Of a DNA stretch of 64,000 nt, positions 38,162 through 47,646 are shown piece by piece (position 1 is the stretch's first letter; the number at the start of each line of letters is the position of its first letter). A program made the translations under genes and the position numbers. The stretch covers positions 2,972,501-3,036,500 of the forward strand of contig JACCIC010000034.1 of the NCBI GenBank assembly GCA_018907035.1, in the 5' to 3' direction. Below the pieces are notes generated by a model. It was not told where the DNA came from. It saw only the letters and a program-made list of their open reading frames with translations, and ran no database searches. The DNA is from Sycobia sp. Sy_11. Lineage: Eukaryota; Arthropoda; Insecta; Hymenoptera; Epichrysomallidae.

Positions 38162-40978
38162 AGTTACGAGTGCACGTTTAAAGGGCCGTTTAATGAAAAG
38201 GTTTACGCGTCGATTGAATCAATAGATCGAGCGAAGACGTTCTGTTACAACTCGATCTGAGTTGTTCACTGGTCATGATTTATTTTCTGTGCACAGCTAC
38301 TTCGGTAACACTTACTCGTAGAGAGCTTTCTCATCCATGTTTATATAAATATATTCTCCATGTTCTTTATTGCATGTTGTCGAGTTTTATTGCTCTATAT
38401 TATTATTATATAGTATTATTCGATTAAGACAATTTACATAGATTTAAATAAATTGAGTCTTTTACATAAACTTATATCACAGTTTGAAAAATTATAGAAA
38501 TAAATTAAATTAATAAATTTACTGTTATGTTAAATATATATCGATTGCTGTGTTTTTTAAAAGTCTGTTTCCAGATATAAAATGTTATTTCTATATTCCT
38601 TTTCAGATTATAAAATTCAAACCAATATACTCATTATGTAGATAACTAATTTTTTTTTTTTTAATCTTATATTTTTTGAATCTATATTTAATCCTGGGTA
38701 TTAATTAAAATAAAAATATTTACAAGTATTATTAGATTTTATAAAGTTATTATTGTACTTGTTTAAACTTGAAAAAATTCTAAGCATTGAGCTTAAGTCA
38801 GATATCTTTTTCCATAAATAGAAATTAATACTAAAATTAAAATACACGTATATCTAAGTAAAAAGCTCATATAGTGTATGAATAATCGCTAGTTAAGAAA
38901 TATAAAAAATATCTAGTAAAAATCTTGTGAATACTGGACGAATGAAGTAAATTTGGATGAAGAAAAAAACTGCCTTCCATAGCTGCTGATGAACAGTGGA
39001 AACGATTAAATTAATTAGAAAATCTGCTAAGTACAAAAATTTACTTAAAATATTAGCTTTAGAAAATGATCTGAAGGTTATGATGGAGCTACAAGCATAA
39101 GTTTGAGAGAACTTTCTAAAACTAACTGAAGATAATAATAAATATTATCAATAATAATTGATAATATGTGGGACCTTACTATTGATCAGTAATATAATGT
39201 GTAGCTTCTTCATATAACTAATAAAAGACTAATTGGTGTTTTTATTAAGGAATCTATGGAAGATTGGGTGAACTTAACAGTTGGTATTATTCGAATCTCC
39301 CCACCACTACAGAAGACTAATTCAAAGCAACGATATAGTTAAACGGTTATAGCTACTACATTTACGGACACCTAGAATTTAGAAGAGCTATATGTATCCG
39401 CACGCTCATTAATTAAAAATATAAATATACAAGGCAGTTCAAACTATAAGTAAGTCAATTAAATTGAATAATATCGATTTTTAGCATTTATTTAATTATC
39501 TAAATAAACAGGGTTATTTGAACTTTACTGTACATTCTCAATAACAACTCCAATTTTGGATTCCGGAAATCAATCGAATTAAGAATACGGGTATGATTGT
39601 CGGATGAATTTTCAACTAAACGTCAAGTGAATATCATGATCATTTTCCAATCTGGACCAATTTCTTTGATCTCTAATGTGAATAAAACAGTAAACATATG
39701 CAAAATCAAACGCGTATTTTGAGCTACCCTTTCTTGTAAAAGGTGTTGCATTTAGTCAAGATAAATTTAAATATACCTGCACGTAGAATTTCATGTGGGA
39801 TTAATTTTTCAAATAACGTTGAACACCGAATCGAAAGTGACCTTCATACGACTGGGGAAAAATTCTCATTCGTTAGTATATTAATTTTCCAGAAAGCTTG
39901 AATTGCACCATTTAATTAAACAATCGTATATTGTACCGGCACTTTTCCATTGACGTATCTGTTATACAGATTAAATTCCATATTTTTACTTATTTTTATG
40001 ATTATTTTTAAATACAATTTTTTTCTTTATAAACTGTTATACTATTTGAGGCGAGAATTGCACTATTATAGATTCTTAATATTATTATATCTTACTATAA
40101 GTTTGTACTTTTGAATTCTGGTTATATACAAGCTCCTGAGGCTTTATATCCTGATATAAATAAATACATCTCTCTCTCTCTCTTACTCTCTTGCTTTCTT
40201 ATCCATCCTTCGTATACCACTCTGCAAGTGAACTGTAAGAGTTATACAGGCTGATTACTAGAGACGCTAAATCGCATCTCAAAAGCGTCTATAATCCCTT
40301 TTCTGTGTGAGCGCTCAGCCTCTCCGCTAGATACGCATATATTTATATGAGATGAGAGGAGGTGAAGAGAGATCTTATGATCGAACTTTGTCGTCTCCCA
40401 TGGGTTTATACTGCTGGTTTAACGGAGACGCATCGTCCTTTTTCGTTTTAGTGACGTTCTTTAGTGAAAAATTATATAATGTTGTTTAAGTCTTTTCCTG
40501 CTTACGTGCCGCCGTGGTTTATTGTTTTGGTGAAAAGCCGCAACCTTTGCGGAATGTTTAATTAGTAGGAAGTAGTCGACGTATAGACAGAAATAAGTGC
40601 GGGCTTGGAAAATTCAAGATAGGAATAAATTTAAACTTTTAAAAAAGTATTAATAATTGAAAGAAGATTGCGCGCTTTTTTGATATATCATGAATTTGAC
40701 AAATGAATACTAGTAGCGCAATCTAGCACAATTTATTTTGCTATGCAAATTAAGACATTTTACAGAAGAACGATGAAATGTAGCTAATTTCGACTTGAAT
40801 TCCAAGTATTTCCGCGTGAAAAATTTACATACAAAAAATTGTTTAATTGCGAATAGTGTGAGTTCTAGGAATAAATTATTAACTTTTAGAGTTTCGGGAT
40901 TTGAAAAATTTCAAATGCTCCGTTTTTTTATCAAAAAGTGAGTTTAAGCCAAGCACAAGAGACTTAACTAAGGCTAAG
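38159..40978. other. AT-rich stretch, nothing recognised
   Basis: About 2.8 kb without a supported frame. A short CT run lies near 40170. Confidence 0.55.
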
Positions 40979-41263
40979 CCTTTGGCAGCTCGAAGCATGA
41001 CGCCTCCAGGCCTCATCCCGCCCCAGTACTCTAATGCGCATGGTAATTTTTGCGCATGAACATTTCCTAAGTCTCAAAAATGTTTCCCTAGGCGTTTCTG
41101 GGGTTGCTGAATACGATTCTGCAATCAAACTTTCAAAACCTAAAATAGCGGATTCAAATGGCGACCAACTGTAACTAAAATTCTTTTCTTTGTCAGGTAT
41201 GCTGCATTATTTTTAATCAAAAAACAGATGACGTCTGTAAGCGTCATTCCGGCCCTTTAAAGG
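40979..41263. mobile_element. piggyBac-like MITE
   Basis: The ends are imperfect inverted repeats. ATGACGCCTCCAGGCCTCATC (40997-41017) pairs with GATGACGTCTGTAAGCGTCAT (41227-41247) at 17 of 21 positions. Outside these, CCTTT (40979) pairs with AAAGG (41259-41263), which is followed by TTAA (41264-41267). CCTTT-type termini beside TTAA and a subterminal ATGACG are features of piggyBac elements, whose target site is TTAA. The left flank reads CTAAG instead of TTAA, perhaps mutated. At about 285 bp with no frame it would be non-autonomous. Confidence 0.55.
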
Positions 41264-41267
41264 TTAA

Positions 41268-41950
41268 TGTAGTTAATTTATGTGTACATATATATTAATA
41301 CTATAATTTGGGGAATAGAAGTAATATTAACGGGTGCCACGGCTTATGGTTGACGGGTGCAAATAAAATAATTTCCATAATGCACAGGAGGTGACAAATA
41401 ATATTAAGAATGAAAAATATACGGTCAATTTCAAACCATACCATCATTATTACAGAATTATTACAAATTTATTGATTCATGCCAGTTTATCGGAGTTGGA
41501 CGCCTGCGTTATGATTGTGCAATCGATTTCTTTTTCTTTTTTTCTTTTTTTTTCATTTTTATTAACCGACAGCTAGACCTAATGAAGCATCGATGAAGAA
41601 ACTGGAAATGCTAAATAAAGAAACAGTCAGGAGGCGTAATGCGTGTGAACAGCGCCGAGCGCTAAATCGCCAAGTAAAGAGAAGTGCGCACCAAGATGAG
41701 AAGGAGGATGAGGATAGGAGGCATAAGATGTGGACGGACGGATGAATTGGCGCAGCGCCCTCGTAAGTCTGTCTTCTTCGCTCTTACGCGCGCGAAAGTT
41801 TCACATATGCTCCTACAGTATATGCGAGCTATCAAAGCCTTAAAGTTTTTATACGATTGTCAATTGCCCATGTGGTATAGAACGTTTTATTATTGCAAAG
41901 TCTCTCTATGCATATATAGAAGCGACGAAGGATAGCAGGTTAAGCTTATA

Positions 41951-41951
<1 letters not shown>
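41268..41951. other. Mixed stretch, nothing recognised
   Basis: No supported feature. The purine-rich segment 41580-41760 holds only chance frames. Confidence 0.5.

Positions 41952-42012
<61 letters not shown>
41952..42012. repeat. (TA)30 microsatellite
   Basis: Pure TA array. Confidence 0.95.
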
Positions 42013-42014
<2 letters not shown>

Positions 42015-42254
42015 GTCGTTTCATAAACGTGTAATTTACGAGAGGCGAACGAAGCCATATCTGAAAATTTTCTTCGCACATGGAACGAGCTTTATTTACA
42101 TATAAAGTCTGCTTTATTGGATAATGCAGCATTTTGCGATTGGTTAAAGGCGCTATTCAAATATACTAAAAATTATGATTATCCACTGTAGAACATTAAT
42201 TAAAGTAATTTCTATGAAATATTCTTCAGATTAAGATGCGGTTTGTTCTTTGAA

Positions 42255-42256
<2 letters not shown>

Positions 42257-42315
<59 letters not shown>
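42257..42315. repeat. (AT)29 microsatellite
   Basis: Pure AT array. Confidence 0.95.
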
Positions 42316-42318
<3 letters not shown>

Positions 42319-42810
42319 GATCGCAATCTCGAAGCCCGATTGAGCAATAAGATTTCATGTCCACGTCGATGACAGGACAAGAGTAAATTAATACTGATGC
42401 TTAAGTTTGTTTCTTATTCTTTTCATGAAACACTCTACACAAAGTACTATTGTTGCAAATAAATTGAAAATCAATAGGAGCCAGGAGCATGAAATTGAAA
42501 CACAATCTATATTTCGAATGAATATATGTATATGTCATAAAAGATGTACATATATGAAAATAAAGAGTAATTAAAAATTTACGTTAAATTATACTATAAA
42601 ATTACTGCGATGTCGAACTATTAAGTATATTTAGCTTCATAGACACACCTTAAAAAATTGTAAAATAAGAAGAAGAAAAATTATACCCTTTTATCAGCAG
42701 GCAGCAATCTACTGAAAAAAGCACAATTTCTCGGCTATGCGTTTCTACCCTATCTTGTCGAACTCAACCAGTCATTCAATCGCAAGTAAAGAAAAAATCT
42801 TAAGGATTAA
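42316..42810. other. AT-rich stretch, nothing recognised
   Basis: No supported feature. Confidence 0.55.
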
Positions 42811-42841
42811 ATTAATAAATATTTTTCTCGGTCTTACAGTC
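42811..42841 (+). mobile_element. Terminal fragment of the palindromic element family
   Basis: ATTAATAAATATTTTTCTCG followed by GTCTTACAGTC matches the outer 31 bases of the 5531 element arm, with a few changes. It is cut off exactly where the LINE endonuclease fragment begins. Confidence 0.6.
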
Positions 42842-42845
42842 GTTG

Positions 42846-43486
42846 TTATTTTATCACCGTCCAGACGTTTTTTGGGTGAGTTTCGGCTTCAGTGATGAAA
42901 TCGTTGAAGCGGCTGTTGCTGAGCTCATTTACCCGAGACTGGATGTCCCTTTGTAAGGAGTTGAGTTGGGTTTTGAGAAGTAGAGTTCTAAGATGTTGCC
43001 ATTTCTGTGTGTGACGGGGGAGAGATTGGTGAGGCATGGAAGGCAGGGCCCGCAGCCCCAAGAGGAGTGCTCAGCATTTAGGTCCCCGGCAATGATTGTG
43101 GGAGTGTTTTTGCTAAGAAGCAAGGCAAGGTCTTTAAAGTTGTTTTGGAGCTTTGGGGGGTTATAGCATGCAATTAACCTCAAGGGGCCTCTTGGGAGGG
43201 AAATTTCAACCCCTATTGTCTCGCAGATGGAGGTAGTTGTAATTCCACGGTGGCGGTGGAATTTGCGGACGAGGATTGCCACGCCCCAACCGCTAGAGTG
43301 CTCTCTGTCCTTTCTATGTGTGATGTAGTTTGGAAGGAAGAGTTTGTAGGATCGGTTGAAGCAGGTCTCTGTGATGCAGGCGATCCCGATGTTTTCCTCC
43401 TCGAGGAGTTGGAGGAGTTCTAGGAATCTATTTCTGCAGAGGATATAAGCATTCAACCATTCAACTGAGCTGACCTGTTATTAATA
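42846..43486 (-). pseudogene. Jockey-like LINE endonuclease fragment, internally deleted
   Basis: The minus-strand frame from about 43486 gives an apurinic-type endonuclease, the target-nicking domain of non-LTR retrotransposons. Counting from codon 43456, ACITET carries the conserved Glu (residue 30), WGVAILV lies at 57-63, CYNPPK at 97-102, and GDLNAEHSSWGC, with catalytic Asp and Asn, at 124-135. The frame then shifts. The next register (43061-42846) reads LNSLQRDIQSRVNELSN, the linker normally found between endonuclease and reverse transcriptase, and stops at TAA after WTVIK. So the C-terminal third of the endonuclease and the whole reverse transcriptase are missing. The fragment abuts a palindromic-family arm on one side and a ~210-bp repeat on the other. 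Confidence 0.85.
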
Positions 43487-43672
43487 CTTTACGCGGACTA
43501 CTTTAAATTGAAATTCGTGTTTCAAGACGCCACCTACTGAATGTTGGTGACTGCTAAGATCGTTAATTTAATTTATTGATGAAAGTAAAATATTTTTCAA
43601 TAAAAAACGTATCCTATGTCCTTCCGAAGATAATATAGAATACATATTTTGAATTTTAGAGCAATCGGTTCA
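43465..43672. repeat. ~210-bp dispersed repeat, copy 1
   Basis: Starts CTGAGCTGACCTG and ends GCAATCGGTTCA. It is about 80 percent identical by eye to 46724-46936 in the same orientation. Shared blocks include CGGACTACTTT, CAAGACGCCACCTA and TTTATTGATGAAAGTAAAAT. The ending resembles 3' segments of insect retroposons. The first ~20 bases overlap the open frame of the adjacent endonuclease fragment. Confidence 0.8.
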
Positions 43673-43710
43673 CTAGTTTTTTTGTTTAACGTGTACATAT
43701 AAAAACATAT

Positions 43711-44290
43711 CAGTCGTACTGACATACCTGGGCATTGCTTCCCACCAACTATACACGACATTCCCCGTAGAAGTCGTTCCACATCATCTGAAAATCGCAT
43801 TCTATCATCTGAACAGGAAGCTCTGCGTAGAAGTTGTCCCGACATACCTGAACACCGTTTCCTATCAACTAATCGCGATACTTCCCGTAGAAATCGTCCC
43901 GTTTTACCTGGACATCGTCTTCTATCGTCCGAAAATGAAATTCTCCGTAGAAGTCGTTCCAAAACACCTGAAAATTGCATTCTATCATCCGAAGACGAAA
44001 CTCCCCGTAGAAGTTGACGACACTATAGTCCCAGTAGAAGTCGTCCCGAGAAAGCTAGACATCGCTTCCTAACGATTAAACACAATACTCCCCGTAGAAG
44101 TCGTTCGAAAGACCTAGATATCGTATTTTACTGTCCTAACACGAATCTTCCCATAAAAGTTCTGGACAGCCCAGAAACACCTAGACATCGCATTCTACCA
44201 TCCGAACACACAACTGCCTATAAAAATCGTCTTGAGGCAACAGGATATCGTAATCAACCGCGCGTACACGCCAATACAATATTTATCAGT
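43711..44290 (+). repeat. 60-bp tandem repeat in 20-codon phase
   Basis: The anchor CGTAGAAGTCGT(CC) recurs at 43766, 43826, 43886, 43946 and 44006, exactly 60 bp apart, preceded by a partial unit at 43711. A 33-bp shortening resets the phase to 44033 and 44093, and two decayed units follow to about 44290. On the plus strand the frame stays open from about 43700 to TGA at 44012-44014 and encodes 20-residue units of the form RRSR-x-x-x-PE-x-R-x-LSSE-x-E. There is no ATG. Units differ at many sites, so the array is old. It may be the internal repeat of a decayed protein gene or a minisatellite inserted in the LINE relic. The minus strand is also open (43980-43597), a consequence of the same periodicity. 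Confidence 0.8.
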
Positions 44291-44341
44291 AGAAACCGTA
44301 TTTAAAATGTGTATATATAATATGTACAATATAATATACAT

Positions 44342-44344
<3 letters not shown>

Positions 44345-44382
<38 letters not shown>
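44345..44382. repeat. (AT)19 microsatellite
   Basis: Pure AT array. Confidence 0.95.
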
Positions 44383-44384
<2 letters not shown>

Positions 44385-44481
44385 ACCATTCCCGTTGTCA
44401 CCTAGACCGAGTCAGAGGTGTTGACGGCCCGGCGAACGGAGATTCCGGCTTTCTCTATAGCGATCTTTAGTTTTAGCCAAA

Positions 44482-44810
44482 TCATTTTTTGGCGGATGAT
44501 GATCGAGGTGGGGGTCGAACAGCGATGGGGGATTCTTTTTCAGTGTCAGAATCCAGATCAGAGAGCGTTAGTGCGTATTTGGCAACGCGGATGCGTTTAC
44601 GGCCGTGCTTTATGAACTCGGCTTCTTCGGAGATCGGAGTTGATTCGGAGACGGTTATTTTAGTAGCGGGGGTGCAGAAAATTGCTGCCTCCTGAAAGAA
44701 ATCCGTGGTGGACGAGGAAGATGTAGAAGTTCCGGTGGTGTGGCGTGATGTTGCCACCGATTGACAGAAGGTTGGGTCTGTTGTGGTGGTGGTTATTATA
44801 TTTTGTAGAG
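44482..44810 (-). pseudogene. Possible LINE ORF1 (gag-like) fragment
   Basis: The minus-strand frame runs from about 44810 to TGA at 44482. It is Thr/Ser-rich at its start (TTTTTDP, TSTSSSSTTDFF), then acidic/basic (HGRKRIRVAKYALTLSDLDSDTEKE) and ends PPPRSSSAKK. It lies upstream, in the same orientation, of the endonuclease fragment, where ORF1 of a jockey-like LINE would be expected. No zinc knuckle is preserved, so the assignment rests on position and composition. It could be an unrelated low-complexity host sequence. Confidence 0.4.
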
Positions 44811-44889
44811 GGAAAGGTGGGGTGTGGTAGATTATAGCTATGAAGAAATATTTAAATATGTAAATATAAATATAGGTATGATTAAATTC

Positions 44890-44892
<3 letters not shown>

Positions 44893-44931
<39 letters not shown>
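44893..44931. repeat. (AT)19 microsatellite
   Basis: Pure AT array. Confidence 0.95.
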
Positions 44932-44933
<2 letters not shown>

Positions 44934-45303
44934 TTACAGAATTAGTTAAAAATGAGGTAAGTCAAATATAAATTATATAAGTTTAATTTAAGAGAGGTTA
45001 GTTTGAGTTGAAAATCTAAGATAGATGAAAAATTCAGTTAAAATTAAAATCAAGTTTAATGTTAAAATTGAATTAAAATTAGAATTAAAATTAAAAATTA
45101 AAATTAAAATTTTTGAGGTTAGTTTTAAAAAGTTTTAAGAGTTTCTTACAAACTTATAATTTATAAATTATATACATTATAAATTACAAGTTATGGAAGA
45201 GATAAATGAGAATTAAATTAAATTTAAATCAGGCGCAGCTTTTTCAGCTCATTAATGTAGATGTTCATGATGATATGATCATCATGAGGGTTTGATGACG
45301 TTC
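44932..45303. other. A-rich stretch with perfect short palindrome
   Basis: AATTAAAA-type low-complexity DNA at 45040-45110. At 45265-45287 TCATGATGAT and ATCATCATGA are exact inverted repeats around ATG. No gene. Confidence 0.6.
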
Positions 45304-46720
45304 GTGAACATTCTTTTTTTTTTTTTTTTTTTGTATCGCGGGGAGAGGAAATCTTCTAAAGACACCTCTCTAAGAGAGGTAGTGTCGGATTCATGGAGCC
45401 TTTGCTCGCATGCCTACCGACTAAAACCCCTCCCCGCAGGGATTCCTACCCGGAGGTATCATTTCCTTTACCTGTTGGGATAAAATATTATTAGACGAAA
45501 CGGTGTAGGGGGTGGGGGAGTAGGAGTGGGATGTGGATAGGGGAGGAATTGGTGAGTTTAGGGGCTCTGCCTTCTTGGGGGCAGAGGCTTACGTACGAAA
45601 ACGAAGCACGGAGTGGCCGGTAGTGGCTGATGGGGTTACGGATCGCTGATCAGGTGGCAAGGCCTCCTGTAGCGATCCGTCGATTTAGGACGGATACTAC
45701 TCAGGGATTGGATTCCTGAGTTCGGGTGCTGTTTAATTGAATCTCTCAGATTTTTGGCGAATTTGTTCGTGTAATCGTTGACAGCAAGAAGGTTAGTTTT
45801 CTTAAGTACCAAGGGATGTTCAGGGAAGAGCGTAGCAGCCTCATGTAGGTGCCTTGGAGTCGCGGAAGTCTTTCCTGAAATCCTAGGGGGATGGACCCCC
45901 AGATGGGAATGGCGTATGTGGCAATGCTCCTGATGATGGCGGAGAAGGCTCTGGCCTTTGTTCTGGGTGACAGGGTTTTGCTATGGAAGAAAGGTTTGAG
46001 CTTTAAAAAGGCTTCTAGCATTTTGCTCCTGGTAAGGCGGAGGTGTTTGTTCCAGGATAGGTAACTGTCGAACGTCACTCTGAGGTATTTGACCGATTGG
46101 CTCCACGGGATGAAGGAGCTTGTGATCGTTATTTTTGGAGGGGTGCTGTTTTTAAGGGAGATGAAGATTGCACTGGACTTACTCTCGTTGATGGAGAGTT
46201 TCCACCGTGAGTACCAGTTGATGAGGTGTGGGAGAAATCTGTTTAGCCTTGAGGTGCTGTGGCAGATTGTTTTAGTGGCGTCTATGAGGGCAATATCGTC
46301 CGCGTAGAGTGCCGTGGTAATTGTATCGTGTATGGGAAGATCATGGCAGAAAAAAGTAAAAAGTAGGGGGGAGAGCTTAGACCCTTGAGGGACGCCGGGT
46401 GAGACGGCCTTTGGAGCGGAAAGGGAGTTGCCTACCCTAACTCGAATAAATCGGTCTGATTGGAACGACTTTATTATCCCGATCAAATAATGGGGGATGT
46501 CATTGGCAATGAGCTTGAAGACGAGCCCGTCATGCCATACCCTGTCTAAGGCTTGCTGGACATCTAACAGCAGCATCGTTGTGTGCAGCCGTCTGTTCAT
46601 GTTGTCAGCAATGAGTTCCGTAACTCTGAGAAGTTGGTGACAGGTGCTGTGCCCTGTGCGGAACCCGTGCTGACAGTTAGGTATGAGGTTTTTTCTGGTG
46701 ACCGAGGTGGAGTGAACATT
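45304..46720 (-). mobile_element. 5'-truncated jockey-like LINE with target-site duplication
   Basis: The 9-bp sequence GTGAACATT flanks the insert exactly (45304-45312 and 46712-46720). In the minus orientation the insert starts inside the reverse transcriptase, continues through the stop at 45746 and a ~410-bp 3' untranslated region, and ends in 19 A (T run at 45314-45332). Exact flanking repeats plus a poly(A) end are the hallmark of target-primed reverse transcription. The 3' untranslated region holds a 10-bp perfect stem ACGGATCGCT/AGCGATCCGT (45638-45647, 45671-45680) and a 7-bp stem CTCTGCC/GGCAGAG (45565-45571, 45580-45586). The element landed beside the older ~210-bp repeat copy 2. 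Confidence 0.9.
45746..46711 (-). CDS. Non-LTR retrotransposon reverse transcriptase, 5'-truncated
   Basis: An open frame of about 322 codons from the truncation point to the stop. The first ATG is at 46600. Reverse-transcriptase motifs in order: NLIPNCQHGFRTGHST before that ATG; LLDVQQALDRVWHDGL with the first catalytic Asp (residue 13 from the ATG); VPQGSKLSPLLF (70-81); YADDIAL with the catalytic Asp pair (101-102); WKLSINESKS; then the thumb region, with SVKYL near the middle. The motif set and the GDLNAEHSSWGC-type endonuclease nearby fit the jockey clade. In an intact element this enzyme copies its RNA into nicked chromosomal DNA. The endonuclease and ORF1 are absent here, so it cannot move on its own. 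No stop or frameshift is seen, which suggests a relatively young copy. Confidence 0.9.
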   Translation of the reverse strand, partial: STSVTRKNLIPNCQHGFRTGHSTCHQLLRVTELIADNMNRRLHTTMLLLDVQQALDRVWHDGLVFKLIANDIPHYLIGIIKSFQSDRFIRVRVGNSLSAPKAVSPGVPQGSKLSPLLFTFFCHDLPIHDTITTALYADDIALIDATKTICHSTSRLNRFLPHLINWYSRWKLSINESKSSAIFISLKNSTPPKITITSSFIPWSQSVKYLRVTFDSYLSWNKHLRLTRSKMLEAFLKLKPFFHSKTLSPRTKARAFSAIIRSIATYAIPIWGSIPLGFQERLPRLQGTYMRLLRSSLNIPWYLRKLTFLLSTITRTNSPKI

Positions 46721-46723
46721 GTT

Positions 46724-46936
46724 CTGAGCTGGCCTGGTATTAACACTTTAAGCGGACTACTTTGAGTTCATGTTCGTGATTCAAGACGCCACCTAGTAGC
46801 CGCTGGTGAAACTGATTGTTAAAACCATTAACTTAATTTATTGATGAAAGTAAAATGATTTTCAATAAAAAACATAGCCTACGTTCTTCCCAAGATAATA
46901 TAGAACTATATGTCAAATTTCAGAACAATCGGTTCA
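46724..46936. repeat. ~210-bp dispersed repeat, copy 2
   Basis: Same orientation as copy 1 at 43465-43672. Starts CTGAGCTGGCCTG and ends ACAATCGGTTCA. The younger LINE inserted only 3 bp from its left boundary. Confidence 0.8.
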
Positions 46937-47591
46937 GAATTTAATTCCAAACAGGCGACATAAGTACAATTTTTAATTTTGAATATGGATACAATATAGT
47001 GGAATTTTGTGCAATGTTAATGTTTTGAACAATTATGAAAAGAAAAACAATATATTTTTTTCAAAAAGTCTAACCAGCTAAAGAAAATACTAAATTCTAT
47101 TATTTGAATTTACACAATTGGTTTCCTAAATGAAGATTATGGTACTACATGGAGAATAAATTTACCGCAGAGTAAAATAATATTTATAAAAAAATTTTGC
47201 ATTTATTCAATTGAATATTAAGTAGAAAATATTTAAAAAATATTATTATTTGCAAGTAGTAAAGTAATTATTGACACTGATAATAATTGCATTCAAGAGA
47301 AAGAGTTAAAGTATAAATATCAAATAGTAACACTATATAAAGGTTATTAATTGCTAAATGAAACATTTTGTTTGTTATATATTTATTCTATTTTTATAGT
47401 AAAAATAATTTCAATCAATTCAGCTTTTCATCAAAAATGTTTGTTCAATATTTATCTTCAAAATATGATGATTCTCCTTCCATTTCAAATCTATTCATTT
47501 TCCCATAAAGAACGTGAAATATTATTTTCAACTGATTCTCCTGACTATGAAAATCGTTTAAAAAGAATTTATGCTATATCCTACGGAATAG

Positions 47592-47594
<3 letters not shown>
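46937..47594. other. AT-rich stretch, nothing recognised
   Basis: No supported feature. Confidence 0.55.

Positions 47595-47641
<47 letters not shown>
47595..47641. repeat. (AT)23 microsatellite
   Basis: Pure AT array. Confidence 0.95.

Positions 47642-47646
<5 letters not shown>

Noticed and set aside
43597..43980. 127-codon minus-strand frame over the 60-bp array
   Set aside because: It is a mirror of the tandem repeat. The plus strand shows the cleaner unit structure and neither has a good gene context.
43711..44290. CRISPR array
   Set aside because: The repeat unit is continuous 60 bp with divergence throughout, with no conserved repeat plus unique spacers, and the genome is eukaryotic.
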